Source: Comamonas sp. lk
GTDB lineage: Bacteria; Pseudomonadota; Gammaproteobacteria; Burkholderiales; Burkholderiaceae_C
DNA: 41,123 nucleotides
Direction: 5' to 3'
NCBI GenBank assembly: GCA_945861345.1
Contig: CAMATX010000013.1
Location: 1-41,123, forward strand
Of the stretch, positions 1-8,058 are shown in pieces. Every line of letters starts with the position of its first letter. Position 1 is the stretch's first letter. Under the pieces are notes generated by a model, which was not told the DNA's origin, ran no database searches, and worked only from the letters and a program-made list of their open reading frames with translations. The translations under genes were made by a program, and so were the position numbers.

Positions 1-621
1 GGGAATGTACAAGCCTACGATGTCGTCGTCGCTGACATCGTCCAGATACTTCACCAGCGCGCGAATCGAGTTGCCGTGGGCGGCGATCACCGGTCGGCGC
101 CCGGCGCGCAGGGCCGGGGCGATGGACTCCTGCCACAAGGGCATCACCCGCTCAACGGTGTCTTTCAGGCATTCGCTCAGGGGAATCTGCTCGGGTGCCA
201 GCTTGGCATAGCGCGGATCGCTGCGTTCGCTGCGCGGGTCGTGAGCCTCCAGGGCTGGCGGCGGCGTGTCAAAGCTACGCCGCCACATCAGCACCTGCTG
301 CTCGCCGTATTGACGTGCCATATCGGCTTTGTTCAGACCTTGCAGGGCGCCGTAATGGCGCTCATTGAGGCGCCAGCTGTGCACCACCGGCAGCCAGGTG
401 CAGTCCATCTCGTCCAGACAGTGCCATAGCGTGCGCGTGGCGCGTTTGAGCATGCTGGTGTAGGCCAGGTCGAACACAAAGCCTTCGGCCTTGAGGCTCC
501 GGCCGGCCTGCTTGGCCTGTTCGATACCGTTGGCCGTGAGATCGACATCGGTCCAGCCGGTAAAGCGGTTTTCCAGGTTCCAGGTGGATTCGCCATGGCG
601 AATAAGGACAAGTTGGTGCAT
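1..621 (-). CDS. gpmA: 2,3-bisphosphoglycerate-dependent phosphoglycerate mutase, 3' end cut off
   Basis: This enzyme interconverts 3- and 2-phosphoglycerate in cytoplasmic glycolysis and gluconeogenesis. The N-terminus carries the phosphohistidine signature [10 protein letters not shown] (His9), followed by the family motifs [13 protein letters not shown] and [12 protein letters not shown]. The last visible part reads [13 protein letters not shown], the conserved second histidine region (AAHGNS). About 207 codons are present and the frame runs off the window edge at base 1; the usual length is about 230-250 residues, so only the C-terminal tail is missing. The ATG at 619-621 is chosen because the conserved [12 protein letters not shown] begins there. 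The gene is divergent from the rhodanese-like gene at 729, and the roughly 107 bases between should hold both promoters. Identification is secure. Confidence 0.95.
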   Translation of the reverse strand, partial: MHQLVLIRHGESTWNLENRFTGWTDVDLTANGIEQAKQAGRSLKAEGFVFDLAYTSMLKRATRTLWHCLDEMDCTWLPVVHSWRLNERHYGALQGLNKADMARQYGEQQVLMWRRSFDTPPPALEAHDPRSERSDPRYAKLAPEQIPLSECLKDTVERVMPLWQESIAPALRAGRRPVIAAHGNSIRALVKYLDDVSDDDIVGLYIP

Positions 622-728
622 ATTTGGAGGTGGGCTGCTCGGGTGCAAAACCCTGTTTGCGTGCTGGGTTGGGGCCTGCATTCTAAAATGCGACGCTTTG
701 GCCTTCGGGCTTAGCCAAGGGAGCCCCT

Positions 729-1136
729 GTGAAATTTATTCTTGATAACTGGATGTTGATCGCACTTGCGCTGGCTTCGGGCACGTTGCTCCTGGTCCCC
801 GCCATGCAAGGCGCGGTAGCTTCGGGCCTGAGTGCCAATGATGCGGTCCTGCTTATCAACCGGGAGCGCGCCGTGGTTGTCGACGTCTGCGAACCGGCCG
901 AATTTGGCGCAGGACACATCGTCGGGTCGCGCAATATTCCCCTGAGCGATTTGGACCAAAAACTGGCCGGTGCCGTGAAAAACAAGAACTTGCCGCTGAT
1001 TTTGGTCTGCCAGTCGGGCGCCCGCTCCGGGCGTGCTTTGGCCGCCGCGAAGGCGCTAGGCTATACCCAGGTGCATTCCCTGAGCGGCGGTCTGGCTTCC
1101 TGGAAAAGCGCCGGCCTGCCGCTCGAAAAAGCCTGA
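729..1136 (+). CDS. Rhodanese-like domain protein with N-terminal membrane anchor
   Basis: A 135-residue protein with one rhodanese domain. Residues 8-27 form a hydrophobic segment that should anchor it in the inner membrane. The domain follows, with the CH2A-like [18 protein letters not shown] stretch and the active-site loop CQSGARSGR (Cys94). Family knowledge: such proteins move sulfane sulfur through a cysteine persulfide; the physiological acceptor here is unknown. It starts a forward cluster with grxC (46 nt downstream), secB and gpsA, an order I associate with betaproteobacteria, which would fit a thiol or sulfur role beside glutaredoxin. Start ATG at 729 follows an AAGGGAGC ribosome-binding site. 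The domain assignment is firm; the substrate is not. Confidence 0.9.
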   Translation: MKFILDNWMLIALALASGTLLLVPAMQGAVASGLSANDAVLLINRERAVVVDVCEPAEFGAGHIVGSRNIPLSDLDQKLAGAVKNKNLPLILVCQSGARSGRALAAAKALGYTQVHSLSGGLASWKSAGLPLEKA

Positions 1137-1182
1137 TCCTCCCTTCTGTTAATTTGCCATTCCCACCCAACACTGCCGATTT

Positions 1183-1443
1183 ATGCAAGCCGTCAAGATG
1201 TACACCACCGCCGTCTGCCCCTATTGCGTGCAGGCCAAACGCGTCCTCAAGTCCAAAGGCGTAGAGCACATCGAAGAAATTCGTATCGACACCGACCCGG
1301 TCCAGCGCACCGCCATGATGGAGCTGACGGGGCGGCGCACCGTGCCACAGATATTCATCGGGCAAACCCATGTGGGCGGTTGCGATGACCTGATGGCCTT
1401 GGACAGCCAAGGTGGCCTGGAGCCACTCTTGCAGCAGGCCTAA
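1183..1443 (+). CDS. grxC: Glutaredoxin 3
   Basis: An 86-residue monothiol/dithiol oxidoreductase that reduces protein disulfides and glutathionylated cysteines using glutathione in the cytoplasm. The dithiol active site is CPYC (Cys12-Cys15). The cis-proline/glutathione-binding stretch [10 protein letters not shown] and the terminal [10 protein letters not shown] motif are both present, and length matches GrxC. It lies 46 nt after the rhodanese-like gene in the same direction and is separated from secB by a strong hairpin terminator, so the first two genes may form their own transcription unit. The ATG at 1183 gives the normal family N-terminus; a second ATG six codons later is too close to the active site to be preferred. 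Confidence 0.95.
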   Translation: MQAVKMYTTAVCPYCVQAKRVLKSKGVEHIEEIRIDTDPVQRTAMMELTGRRTVPQIFIGQTHVGGCDDLMALDSQGGLEPLLQQA

Positions 1444-1519
1444 CCGAGGCCACGAGCCGCTGCTGCCATAATCACCGCGCCCGGCGGCACCGCTGCGGCG
1501 ACTCTTTTTATCCCCTGTG

Positions 1520-1545
1520 CCCGGCGCTGCGCCGGGTTTTGTTTT
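1520..1545 (+). terminator. Intrinsic terminator after grxC
   Basis: A perfect 7-bp GC stem CCCGGCG (1520-1526) / CGCCGGG (1530-1536) with a CTG loop is followed directly by TTTTGTTTT (1537-1545). It lies 76 nt after the grxC stop and 17 nt before the secB start, so secB would need its own promoter nearby or read-through. Confidence 0.8.
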
Positions 1546-1562
1546 CACTGAAAGAAATTGCC

Positions 1563-2021
1563 ATGGCAGACCAAGAGCCCGTTTTCCAGATCCAGCGCGT
1601 TTATTTGAAAGAGGTCTCTTTGGAGCAACCCAATTCGCCTGCCATCTTGCTAGAGCAAGAGCAACCCACCGTGGACATTCAGCTCGGCGTGCAAGCCGAT
1701 CCGGTCTCCGAAGGTATTTTCGAAGTCAGCGTCACAGCCACGGTGCACACCAAAATTAAAGACAAAACCGTGTTTTTGGCTGAAGTTAAACAAGCCGGCA
1801 TTTTTGAGGTGCGCAACTTGCCCCAAGAGCAGATGGGCCCGATCATGGGCATTGCCTGCCCGCAAATCGTCTATCCCTATCTGCGCGGCAACGTGGCGGA
1901 CATGATCCAACGCGCAGGCTTTCCGCCTGTGCATTTGTCGGAAATCAATTTCCAGGCGATGTATGAGCAGCAGCAAAGCCAGGCCGCCCAAGCCAGTGAC
2001 GGCGCCACACTGCCACAGTAA
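1563..2021 (+). CDS. secB: Protein-export chaperone SecB
   Basis: SecB is a homotetrameric cytoplasmic chaperone that keeps preproteins unfolded and delivers them to SecA. The 152-residue protein contains the family core [19 protein letters not shown] near the N-terminus, the beta-sheet region with [21 protein letters not shown], and the conserved C-terminal half [20 protein letters not shown] followed by [16 protein letters not shown]. Length is normal. The start is set at 1563 (MADQEPVF), because the eight upstream in-frame codons from 1539 fall in the T-run of the preceding terminator. gpsA follows 45 nt downstream; a secB-gpsA pair is a widespread proteobacterial arrangement. Confidence 0.95.
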   Translation: MADQEPVFQIQRVYLKEVSLEQPNSPAILLEQEQPTVDIQLGVQADPVSEGIFEVSVTATVHTKIKDKTVFLAEVKQAGIFEVRNLPQEQMGPIMGIACPQIVYPYLRGNVADMIQRAGFPPVHLSEINFQAMYEQQQSQAAQASDGATLPQ

Positions 2022-2066
2022 GCGCTGGCGCTTGCCCGCGCAGTGCCCGCTCGGGACGCTTTGCAC

Positions 2067-3077
2067 ATGAAAATCACCATTCTCGGCGCCGGCGCCTGGG
2101 GCAGCGCCTTGGCCGTCAGTGCCAGCGCCAACCCGGCCCACGCCGTTACTCTGTGGGCGCGCGATGCGGGCCAGCAGCGCGCCATGCGCTCTGAGCGGCA
2201 AAATCCGCGCTACCTGCCTGGTATTGCCTTTCCTGAAGGCTTGCGCATCAGCCAGTTGCAAGGCACCTACCTGCAAGCCCATTTAGCGTCTCAGGATTTG
2301 GTGGTCATCGCCACACCGATGGCGGGATTGCGCCAAATGCTCGCGACCGTGGCCACGGGTAAAGCCCCGGTGGCTTGGCTGTGTAAAGGCTTTGAAGCAC
2401 CGCTGCGCACCGATGCCTTGGGCCTGATGGGCCACGAAATCCAGGCCAAAGTGGCGCCCGGCTTGGCCGCAGGCGTACTCAGCGGCCCCAGCTTTGCCCA
2501 AGAAGTCGCCCATGGCCAACCCACCGCGCTGGTGGCCGCCAGTACGCACGCCAACGTGCGTGACGCCCTGGTCGCTGCCTTTCACAGCCCGACGCTGCGC
2601 ATTTACGCCAGTGAGGATGTGGTCGGCGTCGAGGTGGGCGGTGCCGTCAAAAATGTACTGGCCATCGCCACGGGTCTGTGTGATGGGCTGCAACTGGGCC
2701 TGAACGCCCGCGCCGCGCTGATCACCCGCGGTTTGGCCGAAATCACCCGCCTGGGTGTGGCGCTGGGCGCGCGCGCCGAAACCTTTATGGGCCTGAGCGG
2801 CCTGGGCGACTTGGTGCTGACCGCCACCGGCGATCTGTCGCGCAACCGCCGTGTGGGTTTGGCGCTGGCGCAAGGCCAAAGCCTGGAGCAGGCGGTGCAG
2901 TCGCTGGGCCATGTGGCAGAGGGCGTGTACAGCGCCCGCACCGTTGTTGGGCGGGCGCAAGCCATGGGCCTGGAAATGCCGATTGCCCAGGCCGTGCTGG
3001 ACTTGCTAGAAGGGCGCTTGCTTCCCGCCCAAGCGGTGGCTGCGCTCATGGGGCGCAACCCGGCCGCCGAGATGTAG
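2067..3077 (+). CDS. gpsA: NAD(P)H-dependent glycerol-3-phosphate dehydrogenase
   Basis: Reduces dihydroxyacetone phosphate to sn-glycerol-3-phosphate, the entry point to phospholipid synthesis, in the cytoplasm. The 336-residue protein opens with the Rossmann dinucleotide motif GAGAWG (residues 7-12). It has the ATPMAGLRQ segment, the CKGFE motif (about 106-110), [11 protein letters not shown], and the catalytic lysine in [13 protein letters not shown] (Lys195). The ATG at 2067 is preferred to the one at 2043 because the Rossmann fold starts immediately. It ends 8 nt before the convergent cphA stop, with no terminator visible between them. Confidence 0.95.
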   Translation: MKITILGAGAWGSALAVSASANPAHAVTLWARDAGQQRAMRSERQNPRYLPGIAFPEGLRISQLQGTYLQAHLASQDLVVIATPMAGLRQMLATVATGKAPVAWLCKGFEAPLRTDALGLMGHEIQAKVAPGLAAGVLSGPSFAQEVAHGQPTALVAASTHANVRDALVAAFHSPTLRIYASEDVVGVEVGGAVKNVLAIATGLCDGLQLGLNARAALITRGLAEITRLGVALGARAETFMGLSGLGDLVLTATGDLSRNRRVGLALAQGQSLEQAVQSLGHVAEGVYSARTVVGRAQAMGLEMPIAQAVLDLLEGRLLPAQAVAALMGRNPAAEM

Positions 3078-3085
3078 TCGCCCGC

Positions 3086-5668
3086 TTAGCCCGACTGAAG
3101 GCTTTTTTGAACCTTGGCGGCAATGTGCGCCAAAGCTTCGGGCACCTGGTCGACCAGCACCAGGCACAATTCGCCCGCTTGTAGGCGGTCCATCGCCGTG
3201 TCGATGGCCAAAAACTCACCATAAATTTCGCTGCGTTGCTGGGCTTTTTTGGCCTTGGCTAAGCCCTCGCGCAGCAGCGCCATGACTTCGCCGTCGGAGC
3301 GGCCGCGCTGGCACTGGTCCTCGTACATCACCACTTCCTCAAACGCGTCGCCCAATATCTGCGTGATTTGGCGGATGTCTTCGTCGCGCCGGTCGCCCGG
3401 CCCGCTGATCACCACCGAGCGGCGTGTCGCCGGCATGGCTTGCACTGCCTGCACCAAGGCCAGCATGGCATCGGGGTTGTGGCCGTAGTCGGCGATAACC
3501 GTCGCGCCTTTGTAATGAAACAAATTAAAGCGACCCATGGCATTGTTTTGCTCGGTAGAAAAACTCGCCAGCGCGGCGCGCACGGTGGACCAATCGAGCC
3601 CCAGCGCCCAGGCAGCCGCTACACTGGACATCACGTTTTCAACCTGGAAACCCACCGCGCCGCCCAAGGTGACCGGAATTTCGGCCAGGTTCAGGTAATG
3701 TTTTTCAGCGCCACGTGCGGCGACGATTTGATGGTTTTCGACGTACACCACCGCCCGCCCTTGGGCGCGGTGCGTGGCCATGATTGGGTTGAACTGGTCG
3801 AGCGCAAAAAAGATGACAGCACCTTTGCACTTGGCCGCCATGGCCGCAACCACCGGGTCGGCGGCGTTGAGCACGGCGGTGCCCCGGGGTGAAACGTTTT
3901 GCACGATGACGCGCTTGAGCACCGCCAATTCGTCCACGGTGGTGATGTAGTTCAGGCCCAAATGGTCACCACTGCCCACGTTGGTGACCACGCCGACGTC
4001 GCAGTAGTCAAAGGCCAGGCCCTCGCGCAGTACGCCACCGCGTGCGGTCTCGAGCACGGCGGCGTCGACATCGGGGTGGTGCAAGACATTTTTGGCACTC
4101 TTGGGGCCGCTGCAGTCGCCGGTGTCTATGCACTGGCCGCCCACGTAGACGCCGTCGGTGTTGGTCATGCCTACGCACCAGCCTTGCTGGGCCAGCAAAT
4201 GCGAGATCAGGCGCACGGTCGTTGTTTTGCCATTGGTGCCGGTGACCGCGACGATGGGTATGCGCCCATCCTGCCCCGGCTTGAAGAGGGCGGAAATGAT
4301 AGCCTCGCCCACCGGGCGGCCTTTGCCAAACGAGGGACTCAGGTGCATGCGCAAGCCCGGCGCTGCGTTGACCTCGACCACGCCGCCGCCTTGCTCCTCG
4401 ATCGGGCGCAAGATGCTGTCGCAGACCAAATCGACACCGCAAATATGCAAACCCACCATATGCGCCGCGGACACGGCCCGCGCAGCCACGTCGGGGTGCA
4501 CATCGTCGGTGACGTCGGTGGCCGAGCCGCCGGTGGACAGATTGGCGTTGTTGCGCAAGTTCACGCGCTGGCCTTTTTGCGGCACCGACGTGGCATCAAA
4601 GCCCTGGGCTTGCAGGCAGGTCAGCGCAATATCGTCAAAGCGGATTTTGGTGAGCGAGGTGGCGTGCCCATCGCCGCGACGAGGGTCCAGGTTGACAATA
4701 TCGACCAACTGCGCGACGGTGTGCACGCCATCGCCCACCACTTTGGGCGGGTCGCGCCGGGCAGCAGCCACCAGTTTGTCGCCCACCACCAGCAAGCGAA
4801 AATCGTTGCCCGGCATGTAGCGCTCCACCAGCACGGTGTCGCGAAACTCGCTGGCCACCAAATAGGCGGCGCGCAGCTCAGCCTCGGTGGTGATGTTGAC
4901 GGTTACGCCCTTGCCTTGGTTGCCATCGAGGGGCTTGAGCACCACGGGCAGGCCGATTTCTTGGGCCAGCGCCCAGGCGTCGTCGGCATCGCGCACGGCG
5001 CGTCCACGCGGTACCGGTACGCCGGCAGCGTGCAACAGGCGTTTGCTGAGTTCTTTGTCCTGGGCAATCGACTCGGCGATGGCGCTGGTGGCGTCAATCT
5101 CGGCGGCCTGAATGCGCCGCTGGCGGCTGCCCCAGCCAAAGCGCACCATGCTGCCTTCGGTCATACGGCTAAAGGGGATGTTGCGCGCCAAGGCGGCATT
5201 GACCACCGAACCGGTGCTCGGGCCCAGGCGCACGTCTTCATCGAGTTCGCGCAGCTGGTGCAGCACGGCGGCTAGGTCAAAGGAGGTGTTTTGCAAGGCA
5301 GAGTTGCATAGCTGCTCGGCCAACGCCAGGGCCAAGCGGCCCACCGCCTCTTCGCTGTATTCGACTACCACCTGGAACACACCGGCTTCCAGCGTCGGTT
5401 TGGTGCAGCTAAAGGTGACGGGGCAGCCCGCCTGGGCTTGCAGGCCCAGTGTGGCGAGTTCCAAAACGCGGGCCAGGGGCACGCCTTGGTCGTTGCCAAT
5501 CGGCGCAAAGGCGCTAATTTCGGGAAAACGCGCGCGCAAGCGCACCTCAAACCCGGCCAGGTCGCCGACCGCGCATTCCTCAGGGCTGCAGGTGACCACC
5601 GCCTGAACGGCGGTGTGGTGGCTCCACAGATTGGGGCCGCGCAGGGCGCGAATGCGGGTGACTTCCAT
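3086..5668 (-). CDS. cphA: Cyanophycin synthetase with intact Mur-ligase half
   Basis: An 860-residue CphA. Family knowledge: CphA builds cyanophycin, an Asp backbone with Arg side chains and a nitrogen/carbon store, using two ATP sites. An ATP-grasp domain adds Asp and a Mur-ligase-like domain adds Arg. Visible here are an N-domain (about 1-160), an ATP-grasp domain (about 195-460, with VVLKPLDGNQGKGV near 242-255 and VVEVNAAPG near 430-438), then the Mur P-loop GTNGKTTT (477-484) and the Mur C-domain with MGRFNLF (711-717) and ADYGHNPDAM (726-735). Length is normal for full CphA. The N-domain lacks the His/Glu-rich motif present in the upstream paralogue. It is second in an operon, 42 nt after cphA', so co-transcription is likely. 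Confidence 0.93.
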   Translation of the reverse strand: MEVTRIRALRGPNLWSHHTAVQAVVTCSPEECAVGDLAGFEVRLRARFPEISAFAPIGNDQGVPLARVLELATLGLQAQAGCPVTFSCTKPTLEAGVFQVVVEYSEEAVGRLALALAEQLCNSALQNTSFDLAAVLHQLRELDEDVRLGPSTGSVVNAALARNIPFSRMTEGSMVRFGWGSRQRRIQAAEIDATSAIAESIAQDKELSKRLLHAAGVPVPRGRAVRDADDAWALAQEIGLPVVLKPLDGNQGKGVTVNITTEAELRAAYLVASEFRDTVLVERYMPGNDFRLLVVGDKLVAAARRDPPKVVGDGVHTVAQLVDIVNLDPRRGDGHATSLTKIRFDDIALTCLQAQGFDATSVPQKGQRVNLRNNANLSTGGSATDVTDDVHPDVAARAVSAAHMVGLHICGVDLVCDSILRPIEEQGGGVVEVNAAPGLRMHLSPSFGKGRPVGEAIISALFKPGQDGRIPIVAVTGTNGKTTTVRLISHLLAQQGWCVGMTNTDGVYVGGQCIDTGDCSGPKSAKNVLHHPDVDAAVLETARGGVLREGLAFDYCDVGVVTNVGSGDHLGLNYITTVDELAVLKRVIVQNVSPRGTAVLNAADPVVAAMAAKCKGAVIFFALDQFNPIMATHRAQGRAVVYVENHQIVAARGAEKHYLNLAEIPVTLGGAVGFQVENVMSSVAAAWALGLDWSTVRAALASFSTEQNNAMGRFNLFHYKGATVIADYGHNPDAMLALVQAVQAMPATRRSVVISGPGDRRDEDIRQITQILGDAFEEVVMYEDQCQRGRSDGEVMALLREGLAKAKKAQQRSEIYGEFLAIDTAMDRLQAGELCLVLVDQVPEALAHIAAKVQKSLQSG

Positions 5669-5710
5669 AAATGAGCGTTCCGGGTGGCGGGCAGGGCGTT
5701 TCGGGCCGGT

Positions 5711-7885
5711 TTAGTACGGGGTTTTTTGCGGATTGGATTCAAAGGTGCGCAGGCCGGCGGCGATCAGCTCGGGGGCGATGTGCAGCGCCCAGGCAGCGGC
5801 GACGGCGGCCATCACCATTTCGGGCTGGGCCGCTTTGGTCGGCTTGAGGCTGCTCAGGCGCACCAGTGCTGTCTCGTTGGCGCCGGTGGCCAGCACCAAG
5901 GTGTTTTCGCGCAGGAAAACCACCTGGTGCCCCTGGGCGCGGTGCACAGCCAGCCTAGCATTGTCCGGCGACAAGGCATAAAAAATCACCCGGCCATCGC
6001 AAAGCTGCGCCAGTTCGGCCGCTTGGCTGTCTGCGGCGTTGATGACGGCGGTGCCCGTGGGCAGCACCACGTCGATTTGGGTGCGGATCACTTTGAAGTT
6101 CTGCTCGATGTCCAAGATGTCGAAGTCCTGCAGCGCCGGGTCCCAGGCGCTGTCAGTGACCAGGCCGACATCGCATTTGTCGTAGGCAAGGCCCTGGCCC
6201 AGGATGGTCGCGCACGGGTTTTCAAATACCGCTGCCTGTACCGAGCGGTTCATCAATATCCGCTGGCCTGCCTCCCAGTGGGTGCTGTCGGCGGCGTCCA
6301 CGCGCCGGCTGTCCAGGTATAGCCCTTCGCTACAAGCCAGGCCCACGTGCTTGCCGCTGATGTGGATCAGCCAGGCCACCAACCGGGCGATACGCCCGGT
6401 ATTGCCCGAGCCGGTGATACCCACCACCGGGATACGCCCGTCTTGCTTGCTGTCAAACAAATGGTCGATGATGGCGCGCCCAACCGGCTGCCCGGCGCCG
6501 TTGGCCGGCTTGATGTGCGACAGCAGGCCCGGACTGGCGTTGACCTCGATCACGGCGGCGAGCTGGCTGCTCAGGGGCTCGCTGCAGTCTTGTAGCACCA
6601 TGTCCACGCCGGCAATGTCCAGGCCCACCACGCGCGCGGCCAAGGCGGCCGCTGCCGCAACGCTGGGGTGAACCTGGTCGGTCACATCCAAGGCCACGTT
6701 GCCATTGCGCTGGATGAGCACGCGCTGGCCAGCGGCCGGCACCGACTGGGGCGTGAGGCCCACGCGCTCGAGCTCCAAAATCACTTCGGCACTTTCGCTG
6801 GGCACCACCACATTGAGCGGGAAGTCTTCGCCCCGGCCACGCCGGGGGTCGTTGTTGATTTGGGCGTTGGCCAACGCATCCAGCGTGCTGACGCCATCGC
6901 CCTGCACATACAGCAGCTCGCCACGCGCCGCTGCCACCATGCGCCGGCCCACCACCAGCAGGCGGTGTTCATCGCCGGGGATGAATTTTTCGACGATGAC
7001 GCTGCCCCCGCCTTTGCGATGCGCCAATTGGTAGGCGGCGCGGACATCGGTCTCGGAGCGCAAATCGAGCGAAACGCCGCGCCCGTGGTTGCCATCGTAG
7101 GGTTTGACCACCACCGGCACGCCCACACTTTGGGCCGCTTGCCAGGCGGCATCGGCACTTTGGACCAACTCGCCCTCGGGCACCGGCACGCCACAGGCTT
7201 TGAGCAAGGACTTGGTTAAATCTTTGTCGCCGGCAATTTCTTCGGCAATGGCGCTGGTTTGGTCGGTTTCGGCCGTCCAGATGCGCCGCTGGGCGATGCC
7301 GTAGCCCAGTTGCACTAAATTGCCCTCGGTCAGGCGCATGTGCGGGATGCGCCGGGCGGTTGCAGCGTCCACGATGTGCGCCGTGCTCGGGCCCAGACAC
7401 AGCGAGTCCACCATGTCGGTGAGCTCGGTGACGGCTGCGGCCATGTCAAACGCGCGGTCGTGGATGGCCGCCTCCAGCAAGTCGCGCCCCAGGTGCAGGG
7501 CGCGGCTCCCTACGTCTTCCTGGCGGGTGCGAAAAGCGACTTTGTAGATGCCGGGCTTGGAGGTTTGGCGCGCTTTGCCAAAGCCGGTGCGCATGCCGCC
7601 CAGGTTTTGCAGCTCCAGGCAGACGTGCTCCAGAATGTGGGCGGCCCAGGTGCCTTCTTGCAGGCGCTGCAAAAAGCCGCCGCGCACGCCCGGGCTGCAT
7701 TCGTGCTCAATCAGGCCGGGCAGCCAGGCCGTCAGGCGCTCGTAGAGGCCATCAATGGTGTTGGAGGGGAAGTCTTCGAGCGCACCGATGTCGACCCAGG
7801 CCTCAATGACGGGCCGATAAGTCCAGATGTTGGGGCCGCGCAGGTGGGTCACCCGCAAAATATCGATTTTTTTCTGGCGCGTCAT
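5711..7885 (-). CDS. Cyanophycin synthetase paralogue with degenerate, truncated Mur half (CphA'-type)
   Basis: A 724-residue CphA paralogue. The N-domain holds HECSPGVRGGFLQRL (61-75) and EGTWAAHILEHVCLELQ (77-93, with His83, Glu86 and His87), a pattern typical of canonical CphA. The ATP-grasp domain follows (about 210-475; VVVKPYDGNHGRGVSL at 258-273, VIEVNASPG at 445-453). The Mur-like P-loop is replaced by GITGSGNTGRIA (489-500): the lysine and TTT of GTNGKTTT are lost. The protein stops where the Mur C-terminal domain would begin, about 140 residues shorter than its neighbour. The Mur site is therefore probably inactive, while ATP-grasp chemistry may persist, as in cyanobacterial CphA2. 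The ATG at 7883-7885 precedes the conserved THLRGPNIW; upstream in-frame codons look non-coding. First gene of the minus-strand operon. Confidence 0.9.
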   Translation of the reverse strand: MTRQKKIDILRVTHLRGPNIWTYRPVIEAWVDIGALEDFPSNTIDGLYERLTAWLPGLIEHECSPGVRGGFLQRLQEGTWAAHILEHVCLELQNLGGMRTGFGKARQTSKPGIYKVAFRTRQEDVGSRALHLGRDLLEAAIHDRAFDMAAAVTELTDMVDSLCLGPSTAHIVDAATARRIPHMRLTEGNLVQLGYGIAQRRIWTAETDQTSAIAEEIAGDKDLTKSLLKACGVPVPEGELVQSADAAWQAAQSVGVPVVVKPYDGNHGRGVSLDLRSETDVRAAYQLAHRKGGGSVIVEKFIPGDEHRLLVVGRRMVAAARGELLYVQGDGVSTLDALANAQINNDPRRGRGEDFPLNVVVPSESAEVILELERVGLTPQSVPAAGQRVLIQRNGNVALDVTDQVHPSVAAAAALAARVVGLDIAGVDMVLQDCSEPLSSQLAAVIEVNASPGLLSHIKPANGAGQPVGRAIIDHLFDSKQDGRIPVVGITGSGNTGRIARLVAWLIHISGKHVGLACSEGLYLDSRRVDAADSTHWEAGQRILMNRSVQAAVFENPCATILGQGLAYDKCDVGLVTDSAWDPALQDFDILDIEQNFKVIRTQIDVVLPTGTAVINAADSQAAELAQLCDGRVIFYALSPDNARLAVHRAQGHQVVFLRENTLVLATGANETALVRLSSLKPTKAAQPEMVMAAVAAAWALHIAPELIAAGLRTFESNPQKTPY

Positions 7886-8058
7886 GCGTGGGGGTGGCCG
7901 CTTAAGTCCACCGAGCTGGTTCGTCGTGCGTTGTGTATTCTCGCCGATTGCGGGAAGGTTTCTTGGCTTGCAAAGCGCTTGGGGCGGCTTGCGCGGTCGG
8001 GCCGGGGCCGATTGGACGGACAATTGCGCAAGTTTTTTTAATTTCACCATGGACCTAC
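7886..8058. promoter_or_regulatory. Divergent intergenic region between cphA' and the ABC exporter
   Basis: These 173 bases separate two divergent cyanophycin-related operons and must hold both promoters. The palindrome TTGCGCAA (8024-8031) followed by a T-rich run (8033-8039) lies just upstream of the forward gene. A six-codon ATG frame (8049-8069) overlaps the start at 8059. I cannot assign -35/-10 boxes with confidence. Confidence 0.4.

Noticed and set aside
3899-5275. Plus-strand open frame of 458 codons opposite cphA
   Set aside because: Composition typical of antisense GC-rich DNA (His, Gly, Ala, Val); cphA on the other strand explains the openness.
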